Source: Leifsonia sp. Root112D2 (lineage in GTDB: Bacteria; Actinomycetota; Actinomycetes; Actinomycetales; Microbacteriaceae). Taken from it: a DNA stretch of 64,000 nucleotides. The DNA is taken from positions 2,411,480 through 2,475,479 of the forward strand of contig NZ_LMCU01000001.1 of the NCBI RefSeq assembly GCF_001424905.1, read 5' to 3'. The notes under the pieces were generated by a model. The model made no database searches, was not told where the DNA came from, and was given only the letters and a program-made list of their open reading frames with translations. A program made the translations under genes and the position numbers. Shown one piece after another: positions 1-6,988 of the stretch. The stretch's first letter is position 1; each line of letters opens with the position of its first letter.

Positions 1-71
1 CCGTCGGCATCCCGTTCCTCTGGGTCGCGGGCAAGGCCGGTGCGCGCCTCATCAAGGCGCTCAAGCGCTAA
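1..71 (+). CDS. C-terminal end of an unidentified protein (partial)
   Basis: An open frame enters from the left edge in frame 3 and stops with TAA at 69-71. Only about 22 residues are visible. They are a hydrophobic stretch (VGIPFLWVAGKAG) followed by a basic tail (IKALKR), which would suit the end of a membrane protein with a cytoplasmic positive tail. The gene lies just upstream of the TPP riboswitch promoter, so it is not necessarily part of the thiamine operon. Too little remains to name it. Confidence 0.55.
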   Translation, partial: VGIPFLWVAGKAGARLIKALKR

Positions 72-79
72 CGGCGGGC

Positions 80-85
80 TATACT
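80..85 (+). promoter_or_regulatory. possible -10 box for the thiamine transporter transcript
   Basis: TATACT lies about 10 nt before the first conserved bases of the TPP riboswitch, where a -10 element would be expected. No convincing -35 is visible, since the upstream bases are still coding for the preceding gene. Confidence 0.4.
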
Positions 86-93
86 CGAAAACG

Positions 94-183
94 AACACGG
101 GAGTCCGGTGAGCCGGGCTGAGAGGAAGCTTCTCCAAGCTTCGACCGTCGAACCTGATCTGGATCATGCCAGCGCAGGGAGGC
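94..183 (+). promoter_or_regulatory. TPP riboswitch (THI element)
   Basis: The conserved THI-box segments are all present in order: CGGGAGTCC, then GGCTGAGAGG (117-125), the variable P3 hairpin (AAGCTTCTCCAAGCTT), then GACCGTCGAACCTGATCTGG with ATCATGCCAGCGCAGGGA closing the structure. The aptamer binds thiamine pyrophosphate. It sits about 80 nt upstream of ykoE, so it very probably represses the thiamine/HMP transporter when TPP is plentiful. In actinobacteria this is often through sequestration of the ribosome binding site rather than an intrinsic terminator; no U-run terminator is seen here. Confidence 0.95.
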
Positions 184-262
184 CAAAACACTCTCCGGTT
201 CACGGCATTCGCCGCGAGCCACACCCGTGCCCTCATAACACTCCAGTGAAGGGGCACGAAAA

Positions 263-931
263 GTGCACGCAACAACAGCATCACTTTCCACATCAACCCA
301 GCCGAATGCAGGCAAACGTAAGCGTGCCTATCGGTGGCGCGTCGTCGATATTGTCGTCGCCAGCGTTCTCGGGGTCGCATCCGGCGTCATCTTCTGGGCC
401 TGGGGACTCGCGTGGCCCTCACTGAGTGCCGTGCTCGCATTTTCACCCGGCCTCGACGGGCTTCTCGCTGGCGGCTGGATCTTCGCGGGTGTGCTCGGTG
501 CGCTCGTGGTGCGCAAGCCCGGTGCCGCGCTCTACACCGAGGTCGTCGCGGCCGTCGTCTCGATGCTGGTCGGCACCCAGTGGGGTTTCTCCACGCTGAT
601 CTGGGGCATCGTCGAGGGGCTGGGTGCCGAGATCGTTTTCGCGCTCTTCCTCTATGGCAGCTGGCGCCTGGGCGTTGCGCTGCTGGCGGGCGCCGGAGCA
701 GGTCTTGCCACCGGGCTGCTCGACACCAGCTTCACCAGCATGGCGGCGCTCGAGGTCGGGGTCAAAGCCATCTACATCGTCTCCGCCGTGGTTTCCGGTG
801 TCGTCATTGCTGGTCTACTCTCCTGGCTGGCCGTGAAGGGTCTGGCCCGAACGGGTGCGCTGAGCCGCTTCGCCGCGGGTCGTGAGGCGCGCGCCGTGGA
901 GGCGCAGGCATCCGGCTCGCTCGCCGCGTAG
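263..931 (+). CDS. ykoE: ECF transporter S component, thiamine/HMP type (YkoE)
   Basis: This is the substrate-binding membrane subunit of an energy-coupling-factor transporter, for hydroxymethylpyrimidine or thiamine. Its 222 residues contain a basic N-terminal segment (to about residue 25) followed by about six hydrophobic helices; the length fits YkoE. The chosen start is GTG at 263, the first start in this frame after the riboswitch. The gene is first in an operon with a fused double ATPase (starting 4 nt downstream) and EcfT. The upstream TPP riboswitch independently fixes the substrate class. Function is by family and context; which thiamine precursor it carries cannot be read from sequence. 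Confidence 0.9.
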   Translation: MHATTASLSTSTQPNAGKRKRAYRWRVVDIVVASVLGVASGVIFWAWGLAWPSLSAVLAFSPGLDGLLAGGWIFAGVLGALVVRKPGAALYTEVVAAVVSMLVGTQWGFSTLIWGIVEGLGAEIVFALFLYGSWRLGVALLAGAGAGLATGLLDTSFTSMAALEVGVKAIYIVSAVVSGVVIAGLLSWLAVKGLARTGALSRFAAGREARAVEAQASGSLAA

Positions 932-935
932 CGCC

Positions 936-2468
936 ATGATCCATTCCGGTTCTGCCTCCACCCCCGTCGGCGGTGTGCGCATTCGTGCCCGCGGCTGGGG
1001 CTGGAGGCACGCCGGACGCCGCTCGATGGCGGTCTCCCGGCTCGACGTCGACATCGAACCCGGCCAGCGCGTGCTGCTGCTCGGCGCGAGCGGAGCGGGC
1101 AAGAGCACGCTGCTGCAGGCCCTGGCCGGCGTGCTCGGAGGCGATGAAGACGGTGACGAATACGGCGAATTGACGCTTGACGGCACCAACCCGGCGGATG
1201 CCCGCGGGCGGGTCGGAATGGTGCTGCAGGATCCCGATTCCCAGATTGTGCTCGCACGCATCGGCGACGATGTCGCGTTCGGGTGTGAGAACCTCGGTGT
1301 GCCTCGTGACGAGATCTGGCGACGGGTTGCAGAAGCGCTCGACGCCGTCGGCCTTGGCCTGCCGCTGAATGCGCCGAGTTCGGCACTCTCGGGCGGCCAG
1401 AAGCAACGGCTTGCGCTCGCGGGAGTACTGGCCATGCGGCCGGGGCTCGTGCTGCTCGATGAGCCGACGGCCAATCTCGACCCGGATGGCGTGCGCGAGG
1501 TGCGCGAGGCCGTCGAGCGTTCACTCAGCGCCTCGGATGCGACGCTCATCGTCGTGGAGCACCGCGTGGCCATCTGGCGGGATCTGGTCGACCGGGTGAT
1601 AGTGCTCGACGCCGCCGGTGGTGTGCTGGCGGACGGATCTCCTTCGTCGGTGCTGACCGTGGAGGGGGAGCGTCTCGCGGCGGCTGGCGTGTGGGTGCCG
1701 GAGTTCCCGCCCGCTCGTCCCGTACGCCAGATCGCAGCGTCCTTCGCCGGCGCGTCGCTTCTACGGGCCCAGGATCTTTCGGTGGGCCGCACGCCGTTCG
1801 CGTCGAAGCACCCTGTGCCCGTGGCGGCCGGCATCGATCTCACGGTCGCGGCCGGGCGCGCTCTCGCCGTGACCGGGGCGAATGGCTCCGGAAAATCGAC
1901 CCTCGCGCTGACGCTCGCGGGACTGTTGGCTCCTGTGGGCGGCGAGCTTGACGCATCCGCTCGTCTGGCGGGTGGTGCCGGAGCGTCGCCGGCACGATGG
2001 AAATCGCGCGAACTGCTCACGCGAATCGGCACCGTTTTTCAGGAGCCCGAACACCAATTTCTGGCGGCGACCGTGCGTGAAGAGTTGGCGATCGGGCCTC
2101 GAGCAGCCCGAACCGACGTCAGGCAGACGGCGGCTCGCGTGGACGCGCTGCTCACGCGCCTGCGGCTCGACCATCTGGCCCAGGCCAACCCGTTCACGCT
2201 CTCCGGCGGGGAGAAGCGACGGCTGTCGGTGGCGACGGCGCTGGCCACGCGACCCGGCCTGCTCGTGCTCGACGAACCCACCTTCGGGCAGGACTCGCGC
2301 ACGTGGCGGGAGGTTACCGCGCTGGTAGCGGAGCTGCTCGACGAGGGCACCGCTGTGGTCGCGGTCACTCACGACAATGACTTCGTCTCGGCGCTGGCCG
2401 ATGTCGAGTTGCGCCTCGACGGCTATGCGATCACGCAGCCCAGAGAATCCGTGGCGGTGCGTCGATGA
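936..2468 (+). CDS. ykoD: ECF transporter fused double ATPase (YkoD)
   Basis: This protein supplies the energy for the ykoEDC transporter and sits on the cytoplasmic face. Two complete ABC ATPase domains are fused in 510 residues. The first has Walker A GASGAGKST at about 50-58, signature LSGGQKQR and Walker B LVLLDEPTAN. The second has Walker A GANGSGKST, signature LSGGEKRR and LLVLDEPTFGQ. I start at ATG 936, just after the ykoE stop; an in-frame ATG at 882 would overlap ykoE by 50 nt. The stop overlaps the ykoC start (ATGA), indicating translational coupling. Separate EcfA1/EcfA2 genes are replaced here by one fused gene, as in Bacillus YkoD. Confidence 0.92.
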   Translation: MIHSGSASTPVGGVRIRARGWGWRHAGRRSMAVSRLDVDIEPGQRVLLLGASGAGKSTLLQALAGVLGGDEDGDEYGELTLDGTNPADARGRVGMVLQDPDSQIVLARIGDDVAFGCENLGVPRDEIWRRVAEALDAVGLGLPLNAPSSALSGGQKQRLALAGVLAMRPGLVLLDEPTANLDPDGVREVREAVERSLSASDATLIVVEHRVAIWRDLVDRVIVLDAAGGVLADGSPSSVLTVEGERLAAAGVWVPEFPPARPVRQIAASFAGASLLRAQDLSVGRTPFASKHPVPVAAGIDLTVAAGRALAVTGANGSGKSTLALTLAGLLAPVGGELDASARLAGGAGASPARWKSRELLTRIGTVFQEPEHQFLAATVREELAIGPRAARTDVRQTAARVDALLTRLRLDHLAQANPFTLSGGEKRRLSVATALATRPGLLVLDEPTFGQDSRTWREVTALVAELLDEGTAVVAVTHDNDFVSALADVELRLDGYAITQPRESVAVRR

Positions 2469-3259
2469 GTTTCCTCACCCCCGAGATTCGCTCCAGCGCC
2501 GTTGCTCGCATCAACCCGGTGGCGAAGCTCATCGCCGCCCTGCTGCTGAGCATCGCGCTGTTGCTCTCCATCGATGCGGTGTCGGCGGGTGTCGCCCTGG
2601 GGCTGGAGGCGCTGCTTCTGCCGTGGGCGGGCCTTGGCGCCCGGCAGTTCTGGCTGAGAACAGCGCCGCTGTGGATTGCGGCACCTCTGGCCGCCGTGAC
2701 GACCATCCTCTACGGCAACGATTCCGGCAATACCCTCTGGGCGTGGGGGTTCGTGACCATCACAGAGGGATCGCTCGCCCTCGGCCTCGCCATAGCGCTG
2801 CGGGTTCTGGCCATCGGTATTCCGGGCATTGTGCTCTTCGCCACGACGGACCCCACCGATCTGGCCGACGGACTCGCGCAGGTGCTTCGTCTGCCGAGTC
2901 GCTTCGTTCTCGGAGGCCTGGCCGGCCTGCGACTGGTGGGCCTCTTCATCGACGACTGGAGGGCACTGGGCATGGCCAGACGGGCCAGGGGCGTCGGCGA
3001 CGGTGGCGGTCCACTCGCAGCGCTGCGCCGCCTGGTATCGCAGGCTTTTGCGCTTCTTGTGCTCTCGGTTCGGCGCGGCAGCAAGCTGGCCACGGCGATG
3101 GAGGCCCGCGGTTTCGGCTCGGATGCGCCGCGCAGCTGGGCGCGCCCCTCCCGTTTCACCGGCCGCGAGGCGGTGCTCATCGTCATCGGCGCGCTCGTGG
3201 CGGGCGTAGCGGTAGCCGTTGCCGTGGCGACGGGAAGCTGGCACTTTGTCCTCTCCTGA
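2465..3259 (+). CDS. ykoC: ECF transporter transmembrane component EcfT (YkoC)
   Basis: EcfT couples the ATPases to the S component in the membrane. The protein has 264 residues with about five hydrophobic segments and both cytoplasmic coupling motifs of the family, each centred on Ala-Arg-Gly (RRARGVG and MEARGFG, about 30-40 residues apart). The start ATG overlaps the ykoD stop by 4 nt. A dedicated EcfT next to its own S component makes this a group I ECF transporter. All three genes belong to one riboswitch-controlled transcript. Confidence 0.92.
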   Translation: MSFLTPEIRSSAVARINPVAKLIAALLLSIALLLSIDAVSAGVALGLEALLLPWAGLGARQFWLRTAPLWIAAPLAAVTTILYGNDSGNTLWAWGFVTITEGSLALGLAIALRVLAIGIPGIVLFATTDPTDLADGLAQVLRLPSRFVLGGLAGLRLVGLFIDDWRALGMARRARGVGDGGGPLAALRRLVSQAFALLVLSVRRGSKLATAMEARGFGSDAPRSWARPSRFTGREAVLIVIGALVAGVAVAVAVATGSWHFVLS

Positions 3260-3269
3260 TCCTGCTGCC

Positions 3270-3824
3270 ATGGAAGCCATGCTCGCTCCGCTCCTCCAGG
3301 CGGTGCGGGTCGCCCTCGCGGCAACGCCAACATCGGTGATCCTCATCGACGGCCCAAGCGGCGCGGGCAAGAGCACGCTGGCCGACCGCCTGGTCGCGGC
3401 CTGGCCTAGGGCGCGGCATCCGGTGCTGGTGCGCATGGACGATCTCTATCCCGGCTGGGGCGGTCTCGAGGCGGGCAGCGCGCTCGTGCACAAGGAGTTG
3501 CTGCGGTCACGGGGTGAGGCTCGCACCGCGCGTTGGCAGCGTTACGACTGGGAGACGGCCGCGCCCGGGGAGTGGGTGAGGGTCGACGCCGAGCGCCCGC
3601 TCATCGTTGAGGGATGCGGCACCCTTCTGCGGGAGAACGTGCCGTTCTCTACGCTGCGGGTCTGGATCACCGCCGACGATGAGGTGCGCAAGCGGCGCGC
3701 CCTGGAGCGCGACCATGGCGGTTTCGATGCGCACTGGGATGAGTGGCAGCGTCAGTTCGATGATTTCGTCGCGCGCGAGCATCCGATCGAATGCGCAAAC
3801 CTGGTGCTCGACGGCACAACATAG
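3270..3824 (+). CDS. P-loop kinase-like ATP-binding protein (uridine kinase family)
   Basis: The protein has 184 residues. Walker A (DGPSGAGKST) lies at about 27-36, followed by MDDLYPGW, which resembles the substrate-binding loop of uridine and other nucleoside kinases. A lid-like arginine-rich stretch (RKRRALERD) lies near residue 135. The start chosen is ATG 3270; a second ATG at 3279 is also possible. The gene begins 10 nt after ykoC, so it may belong to the riboswitch-controlled operon. The substrate is unknown. A nucleoside is the default from fold, and a thiamine precursor is only suggested by context. Confidence 0.7.
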   Translation: MEAMLAPLLQAVRVALAATPTSVILIDGPSGAGKSTLADRLVAAWPRARHPVLVRMDDLYPGWGGLEAGSALVHKELLRSRGEARTARWQRYDWETAAPGEWVRVDAERPLIVEGCGTLLRENVPFSTLRVWITADDEVRKRRALERDHGGFDAHWDEWQRQFDDFVAREHPIECANLVLDGTT

Positions 3825-3860
3825 CGGCTTCGGTTGCGGGCCGGAATGCCCGCCTCGGTC

Positions 3861-3866
3861 TACCGT
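3861..3866 (+). promoter_or_regulatory. -10 box of a leaderless gene
   Basis: TACCGT ends 6 nt before ATG 3873. No Shine-Dalgarno sequence intervenes, so transcription probably starts at the A of the ATG. Confidence 0.5.
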
Positions 3867-3872
3867 GGGATC

Positions 3873-4133
3873 ATGAGCACTGCGGAGAACCAGGATCAGG
3901 AATACATCGTCGAGTACGTTGACGGCCCGCTTGCGGGACGCACCGATCGCCGCATTCTCGTGCGCGGAAAATATGACGAGCGTCTGGGCGCGATCGAAGC
4001 CGTCGACGGCCTCGAATCGACATTCTGGTACGTGGCGGGTGACAGCCGGGAGATTCAGGGACTGCTGCACGTGAAGTACAACTTCGACTCGCCGGAAAGC
4101 GATCCGGTCGAGCGCACCCCCGAAGACGAGTGA
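3873..4133 (+). CDS. conserved small protein of unknown function
   Basis: This 86-residue acidic, probably soluble protein has no signal peptide, membrane segment or cysteine. I do not recognise a domain. The pattern (EYIVEYVDGPLAG, then RRILVRGKYDERLG, then STFWYVAGD) suggests a small beta-rich fold. The start at ATG 3873 is supported by TACCGT 6 nt upstream; an in-frame ATG at 3834 would lie upstream of that box. It is convergent with the carboxypeptidase-like gene, with 10 nt between them. Confidence 0.6.
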   Translation: MSTAENQDQEYIVEYVDGPLAGRTDRRILVRGKYDERLGAIEAVDGLESTFWYVAGDSREIQGLLHVKYNFDSPESDPVERTPEDE

Positions 4134-4143
4134 GGGCGGGCGC

Positions 4144-5382
4144 TCAGCCGCCCAGCGATTTCACGAATGTTGAGATAACCGGGATCGGATGCGACACGCG
4201 CCAGCCCACTCCCGGGTCTGAAAGCGTGCGATCCAGCGTGAGCGAGACCGTTGCTGCGGTGGCGCCGCTGAGTTCCACTTCTCCGACGGTGTGCCCCTTC
4301 GAAGCGGCGGTCACGGGCTTCAGCCTCACCGCATAGCGAGGCTTCGCCGAGCTCCAGCCGGTGATGGTGACGGCTCCATCGGCGACGGCGTGCGCGGTGT
4401 CGCCCCACGCGCTCGTGATCGTGGCGAAACTGGCGCCCTTCTTCACGAGCGTGATTTGATGAACGGATGCGCGCGCATCCGTGATCAGGGCGGTCAGCGC
4501 GCTCTGCAGGGTGTCCCAGTCGGGAATGCGCAGGAACGCACCGGTGAAGGTGAACGGCTTGTCATCGACCTTCACCGTCGCCGCGAACAGAAAGCACACG
4601 CCGGCCGCGTCGGTGTAGCTGCGGGAGATGCCCGTCACGCCGAGTTCGGGGTGAAACGCGGTGCTGTTCTCAATAACACGCCCGCCCGCAAGGGTGTCGA
4701 CGGGGTGCGCGATGATGTCGGCGATGGTTGGGTCATGCATCGCGAGCGCGGCGAGATGCGCTGCGTCTGCCGCCGTGCCCACGCTGTTCTCGCTGATTCC
4801 GGATGCATCGGCTACGGCCGTCGTCTTCAGTCCGTTCTTGGAGAGCCACGCCTTCGCCGCATCGAGGTACGCATCTTCGTTGCCGAACGCCCACCGGGCC
4901 AACGAGTCGGCGTGGTTGTTGCTCGAGGCGAGAATCATCGCCTGCAGCATCTGCTTCTCGCTCCACGTCTCACCGAGCACGACCGGAACGGTCACGTCTC
5001 CCGCGGCACGGTGCGCGGAATAGAAGCCCACGTCGGCAGCGGTCATGCGAATCAATGCGCCATCGTGCTTCGCAGCAATCGGCTTGGCGTTGAGCACGAC
5101 CAGCGCGGTCACGAGCTTGGTGACCCCGGCCAGCGGCACCGCGTCTTTCACGCCGGCCGCCGCGATAGCAGGCTTGTTCGGCGCAACGGCGATGGCGCTT
5201 GCCCCGTCCTTGGGCAGTACCGGTGCGGATGCCTTCGGCGCGGTCGAAGGAGCCGTCACCTTCGCCCGCGCCTCGGGCAACGGGCCCACCAGCGTGGCTG
5301 GCCCGTAGAGGCCCACGACGAGGATGACGATGGTGCCGACGGCGATACCCACGCCGCGACGCAGGGGGTTACGCGCTCTCAT
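4144..5382 (-). CDS. D-alanyl-D-alanine carboxypeptidase-like protein, catalytic residues lost
   Basis: A 412-residue homologue of serine-type D,D-carboxypeptidases (peptidase S11). A basic N-terminus and one hydrophobic segment (about 10-33) would anchor it with the main domain outside the cell. The fold markers survive: LVTALVVL after motif 1, SSNN at about 153-156 for SxN, and YTDAAG. However, the nucleophile motif SxxK reads Gly86-Val-Thr-Lys89, and the KTG box just before YTDAAG reads Ser-Arg-Ser (about 253-255). A catalytic role is therefore unlikely; binding of peptidoglycan peptides or scaffolding is possible (inference). The ATG directly follows the stop of the metallopeptidase gene, so the two form an operon. 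Confidence 0.8.
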   Translation of the reverse strand: MRARNPLRRGVGIAVGTIVILVVGLYGPATLVGPLPEARAKVTAPSTAPKASAPVLPKDGASAIAVAPNKPAIAAAGVKDAVPLAGVTKLVTALVVLNAKPIAAKHDGALIRMTAADVGFYSAHRAAGDVTVPVVLGETWSEKQMLQAMILASSNNHADSLARWAFGNEDAYLDAAKAWLSKNGLKTTAVADASGISENSVGTAADAAHLAALAMHDPTIADIIAHPVDTLAGGRVIENSTAFHPELGVTGISRSYTDAAGVCFLFAATVKVDDKPFTFTGAFLRIPDWDTLQSALTALITDARASVHQITLVKKGASFATITSAWGDTAHAVADGAVTITGWSSAKPRYAVRLKPVTAASKGHTVGEVELSGATAATVSLTLDRTLSDPGVGWRVSHPIPVISTFVKSLGG

Positions 5383-5733
5383 TCACGCCCAGCCCAGCTC
5401 GTGCAGGCGCGCATCGTCGATGCCATAGAAATGGCCGATCTCATGCACGAGCGTCACGTGAATCTCGTCGCGAAGACTCTCGAGGTCGTCGCAGATCGCG
5501 AGCAACGGCTCACGGTAGAGCACGATGCGGTCCGGCATCTCGCCGAAGCCGTACTGGCCACGCTCGGTGAGCGCAACGCCGTCGTACAGTCCGAGCAGGT
5601 CGAGGGTGCCGTCTTCGGGCCGATCCTCGACCACTATCACCACGTTCTCGAGCCCGTCCACCATGTCGTCGGGCAGGGCGTCGAGCTCGTCGGTGACGAG
5701 CTTTTCAAAGTCTTCAACGCCGAGTTCCAGCAC
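5383..5733 (-). CDS. minimal metallopeptidase (zincin-like, HExxH)
   Basis: This small 116-residue acidic protein carries the zinc-protease signature HEIGHFYGID near its C-terminus, preceded by LYREPLL and DEIHVTLV. This is the pattern of the minimal zincin family found in many actinobacteria, often beside SpoIID- or septum-related genes. Glu in HEIGH would be the general base, and the two His plus a downstream Asp the zinc ligands. Start is GTG 5733, because an in-frame TGA lies five codons upstream. The substrate is unknown. The stop abuts the start of the S11-like gene. Confidence 0.8.
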   Translation of the reverse strand: MLELGVEDFEKLVTDELDALPDDMVDGLENVVIVVEDRPEDGTLDLLGLYDGVALTERGQYGFGEMPDRIVLYREPLLAICDDLESLRDEIHVTLVHEIGHFYGIDDARLHELGWA

Positions 5734-5794
5734 GCCTTCAGCCTCTCATGAGGCATCCGGTCGGCGGCGCAGGCGAGCCGCACGGGCTAATTCA

Positions 5795-5819
5795 TTGGGG
5801 TGAGTAACGGGGCTTGAAC
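5795..5819 (+). repeat. direct repeat of tRNA-His 3' end (outer att-like copy)
   Basis: These 25 bp, from TTGGGGTGAGTAACGG onward, are identical to 6861-6885. The latter covers the CCA end, acceptor 3' strand and part of the T arm of tRNA-His. No tRNA structure surrounds this copy. This is the usual footprint of tyrosine-integrase insertion into a tRNA 3' end. Confidence 0.85.
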
Positions 5820-6350
5820 ACGTTCTTGAGGTCAGTAAAACCCCGGTAAATCAACGAAGTTCCTGAATTGCACAGGGCCAATTCGAGGTGTTTTAGGGCC
5901 GAACTGTAGGCAGGGCTACACCTGATTCGCGTGGCACGAAGACTGCCGCAATGTGAAAGCCACCGCTCCGCAAGGCTACTGCGTCGGCCCGGGCGCATCG
6001 ACCCCGATGAGGATGCCGCCGGCCAGACGCCGGAGATGGCGCGTTGGAAGCAATGCGCCACCATCTCGATTCCACATCCCTGCCAAGATCTCGTCGAACG
6101 CAGCAGGAGGCCGACCGCCACGCATACATCTCTTCAGAGGCGGGTTTACCGGCTACCCGAGCTGCGACTCGCCTCGCTCGGGAGGAGGCGAATGAGTATG
6201 GCGCGATGGGCGCTACGACCCGTCTTCCCTTTCGGCTCACTGCTCGGCGAGAAGAGCGGGTTCTTCCAGGGCGACATTTCGCCGTTAGACGCAAAGTGGG
6301 GGCTTTGTCTGACTCGAGATTTCTGGTTTGATCTGCACCGGGGTGAAAAC
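5820..6350. other. non-coding or decayed segment of the tRNA-His island
   Basis: No convincing gene is seen in these 530 bases. Open frames exist on both strands, but their translations are low-complexity Arg/Ser/Ala-rich text typical of shadow frames, without recognisable motifs. One imperfect dyad (TGTAG-N6-CTACA, 5905-5920) shares its outer bases with the perfect palindrome at 6796-6813. The segment may hold a decayed gene on the minus strand around 5960-6130, but I cannot identify it. Confidence 0.4.
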
Positions 6351-6749
6351 GTGAGAAGAACCGCAGCGGCAATGCTCGTTCTCGTGGTCGGAATATCCCT
6401 GTCCGGCTGTATGACTAAGACCGTTTTGTTGACCTCATCCGAAACGGCTATTCCGCGATGTTCACCAAGTCCCTCAATCGACGTCACTGAGCTAGGGTCC
6501 AAAGTCCGTGCTCAGTGTGACGCAGCGGGAGCTGTGGTCATTTTCCCCGACGGAATGCAGACTATTGCGCCCGATATTTTAGGAGTGAACTCGAGATCAA
6601 CCGGTTCACCGCACAGCACTTCGGACACATACACGACTTACAACCTGGGCATCTATGGTGTCGTGGCGGTACAAGTCCCGCGGCTGGGCGGCCAACCGTA
6701 CTTCTGGGGATCACCGCACGGTCTGAAACTGATCAAAAAGCTGTACTAG
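6351..6749 (+). CDS. orphan putative lipoprotein in the tRNA-His island
   Basis: A 132-residue protein with a lipoprotein signal peptide: RRTAAAML, a hydrophobic core, then lipobox LSGC with Cys at residue 20. The mature part has two further Cys and a C-terminal Gly/Tyr-rich segment ending GLKLIKKLY. I choose GTG 6351, preceded by GGGGTGA; the frame stays open to 5931 but upstream codons look non-coding. I know no family for it. Codon use is less GC-biased than in neighbouring genes (for example GTTTTGTTG and ATATTTTA), consistent with acquisition on the island. Confidence 0.6.
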   Translation: MRRTAAAMLVLVVGISLSGCMTKTVLLTSSETAIPRCSPSPSIDVTELGSKVRAQCDAAGAVVIFPDGMQTIAPDILGVNSRSTGSPHSTSDTYTTYNLGIYGVVAVQVPRLGGQPYFWGSPHGLKLIKKLY

Positions 6750-6795
6750 CGCGTTCTCGCTTGGTCCGGCGTGCGGGACAACGGGATATAACGAA

Positions 6796-6813
6796 ATGTA
6801 GGCATGCCTACAT
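6796..6813. repeat. 18-bp perfect palindrome
   Basis: ATGTAGGCATGCCTACAT is its own reverse complement. It lies in the AT-rich stretch between the lipoprotein gene and tRNA-His, inside the island. It could be a protein binding site near the recombination site or a regulatory operator; there is no direct evidence for either. Confidence 0.6.
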
Positions 6814-6860
6814 GAAATGCGTGATGTAGCTATGAAAATATGGCCGGACCGGGCATTTAT

Positions 6861-6885
6861 TTGGGGTGAGTAACGGGGCTTGAAC
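6861..6885 (+). repeat. direct repeat within tRNA-His (inner att-like copy)
   Basis: Identical over 25 bp to 5795-5819. It covers the 3' end of the tRNA-His gene. If the island inserted by site-specific recombination, this copy restored the tRNA. Confidence 0.85.
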
Positions 6886-6938
6886 CCGCGACCTCCTGGA
6901 CCACAACCAGGCGCTCTACCAGCTGAGCTATACCCACC
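6862..6938 (-). tRNA. tRNA-His (anticodon GTG)
   Basis: The minus strand folds into a full cloverleaf. The acceptor GTGGGTA pairs with TACTCAC, the D arm is GCTCAGCTGGTAGAGC, the anticodon loop contains GTG (TTGTGGT), and the T arm is CGGGTTCAAGCCCCG. The extra G at -1 typical of tRNA-His is encoded (position 6938) and opposes discriminator C (6865); CCA is encoded at 6862-6864. Its 3' end is the target of the island described at 5795-6885. Confidence 0.97.
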
Positions 6939-6988
6939 ATGTTCCCGACGGCGCCGAAGCGCTGTCGAAGACAACGAGAAAGATTCTA

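Larger units (their letters stand above)
5795..6885. mobile_element. micro-island or integration remnant at tRNA-His
   Basis: The segment is bounded by a perfect 25-bp direct repeat, one copy inside tRNA-His. That arrangement is known for elements integrated by tyrosine recombinases. Between the copies lie about 1.04 kb containing one credible gene (lipoprotein, 6351-6749), no integrase, and stretches with lower GC content than the flanks, especially 6750-6860. It could be the remains of a larger element, or a satellite mobilised in trans. No transfer or replication gene is visible. Confidence 0.6.

Noticed and set aside
5931..6350. N-terminal extension of the lipoprotein frame
   Set aside because: It would bury the signal peptide 140 residues inside the protein; the extension is Arg-rich and shadow-like.
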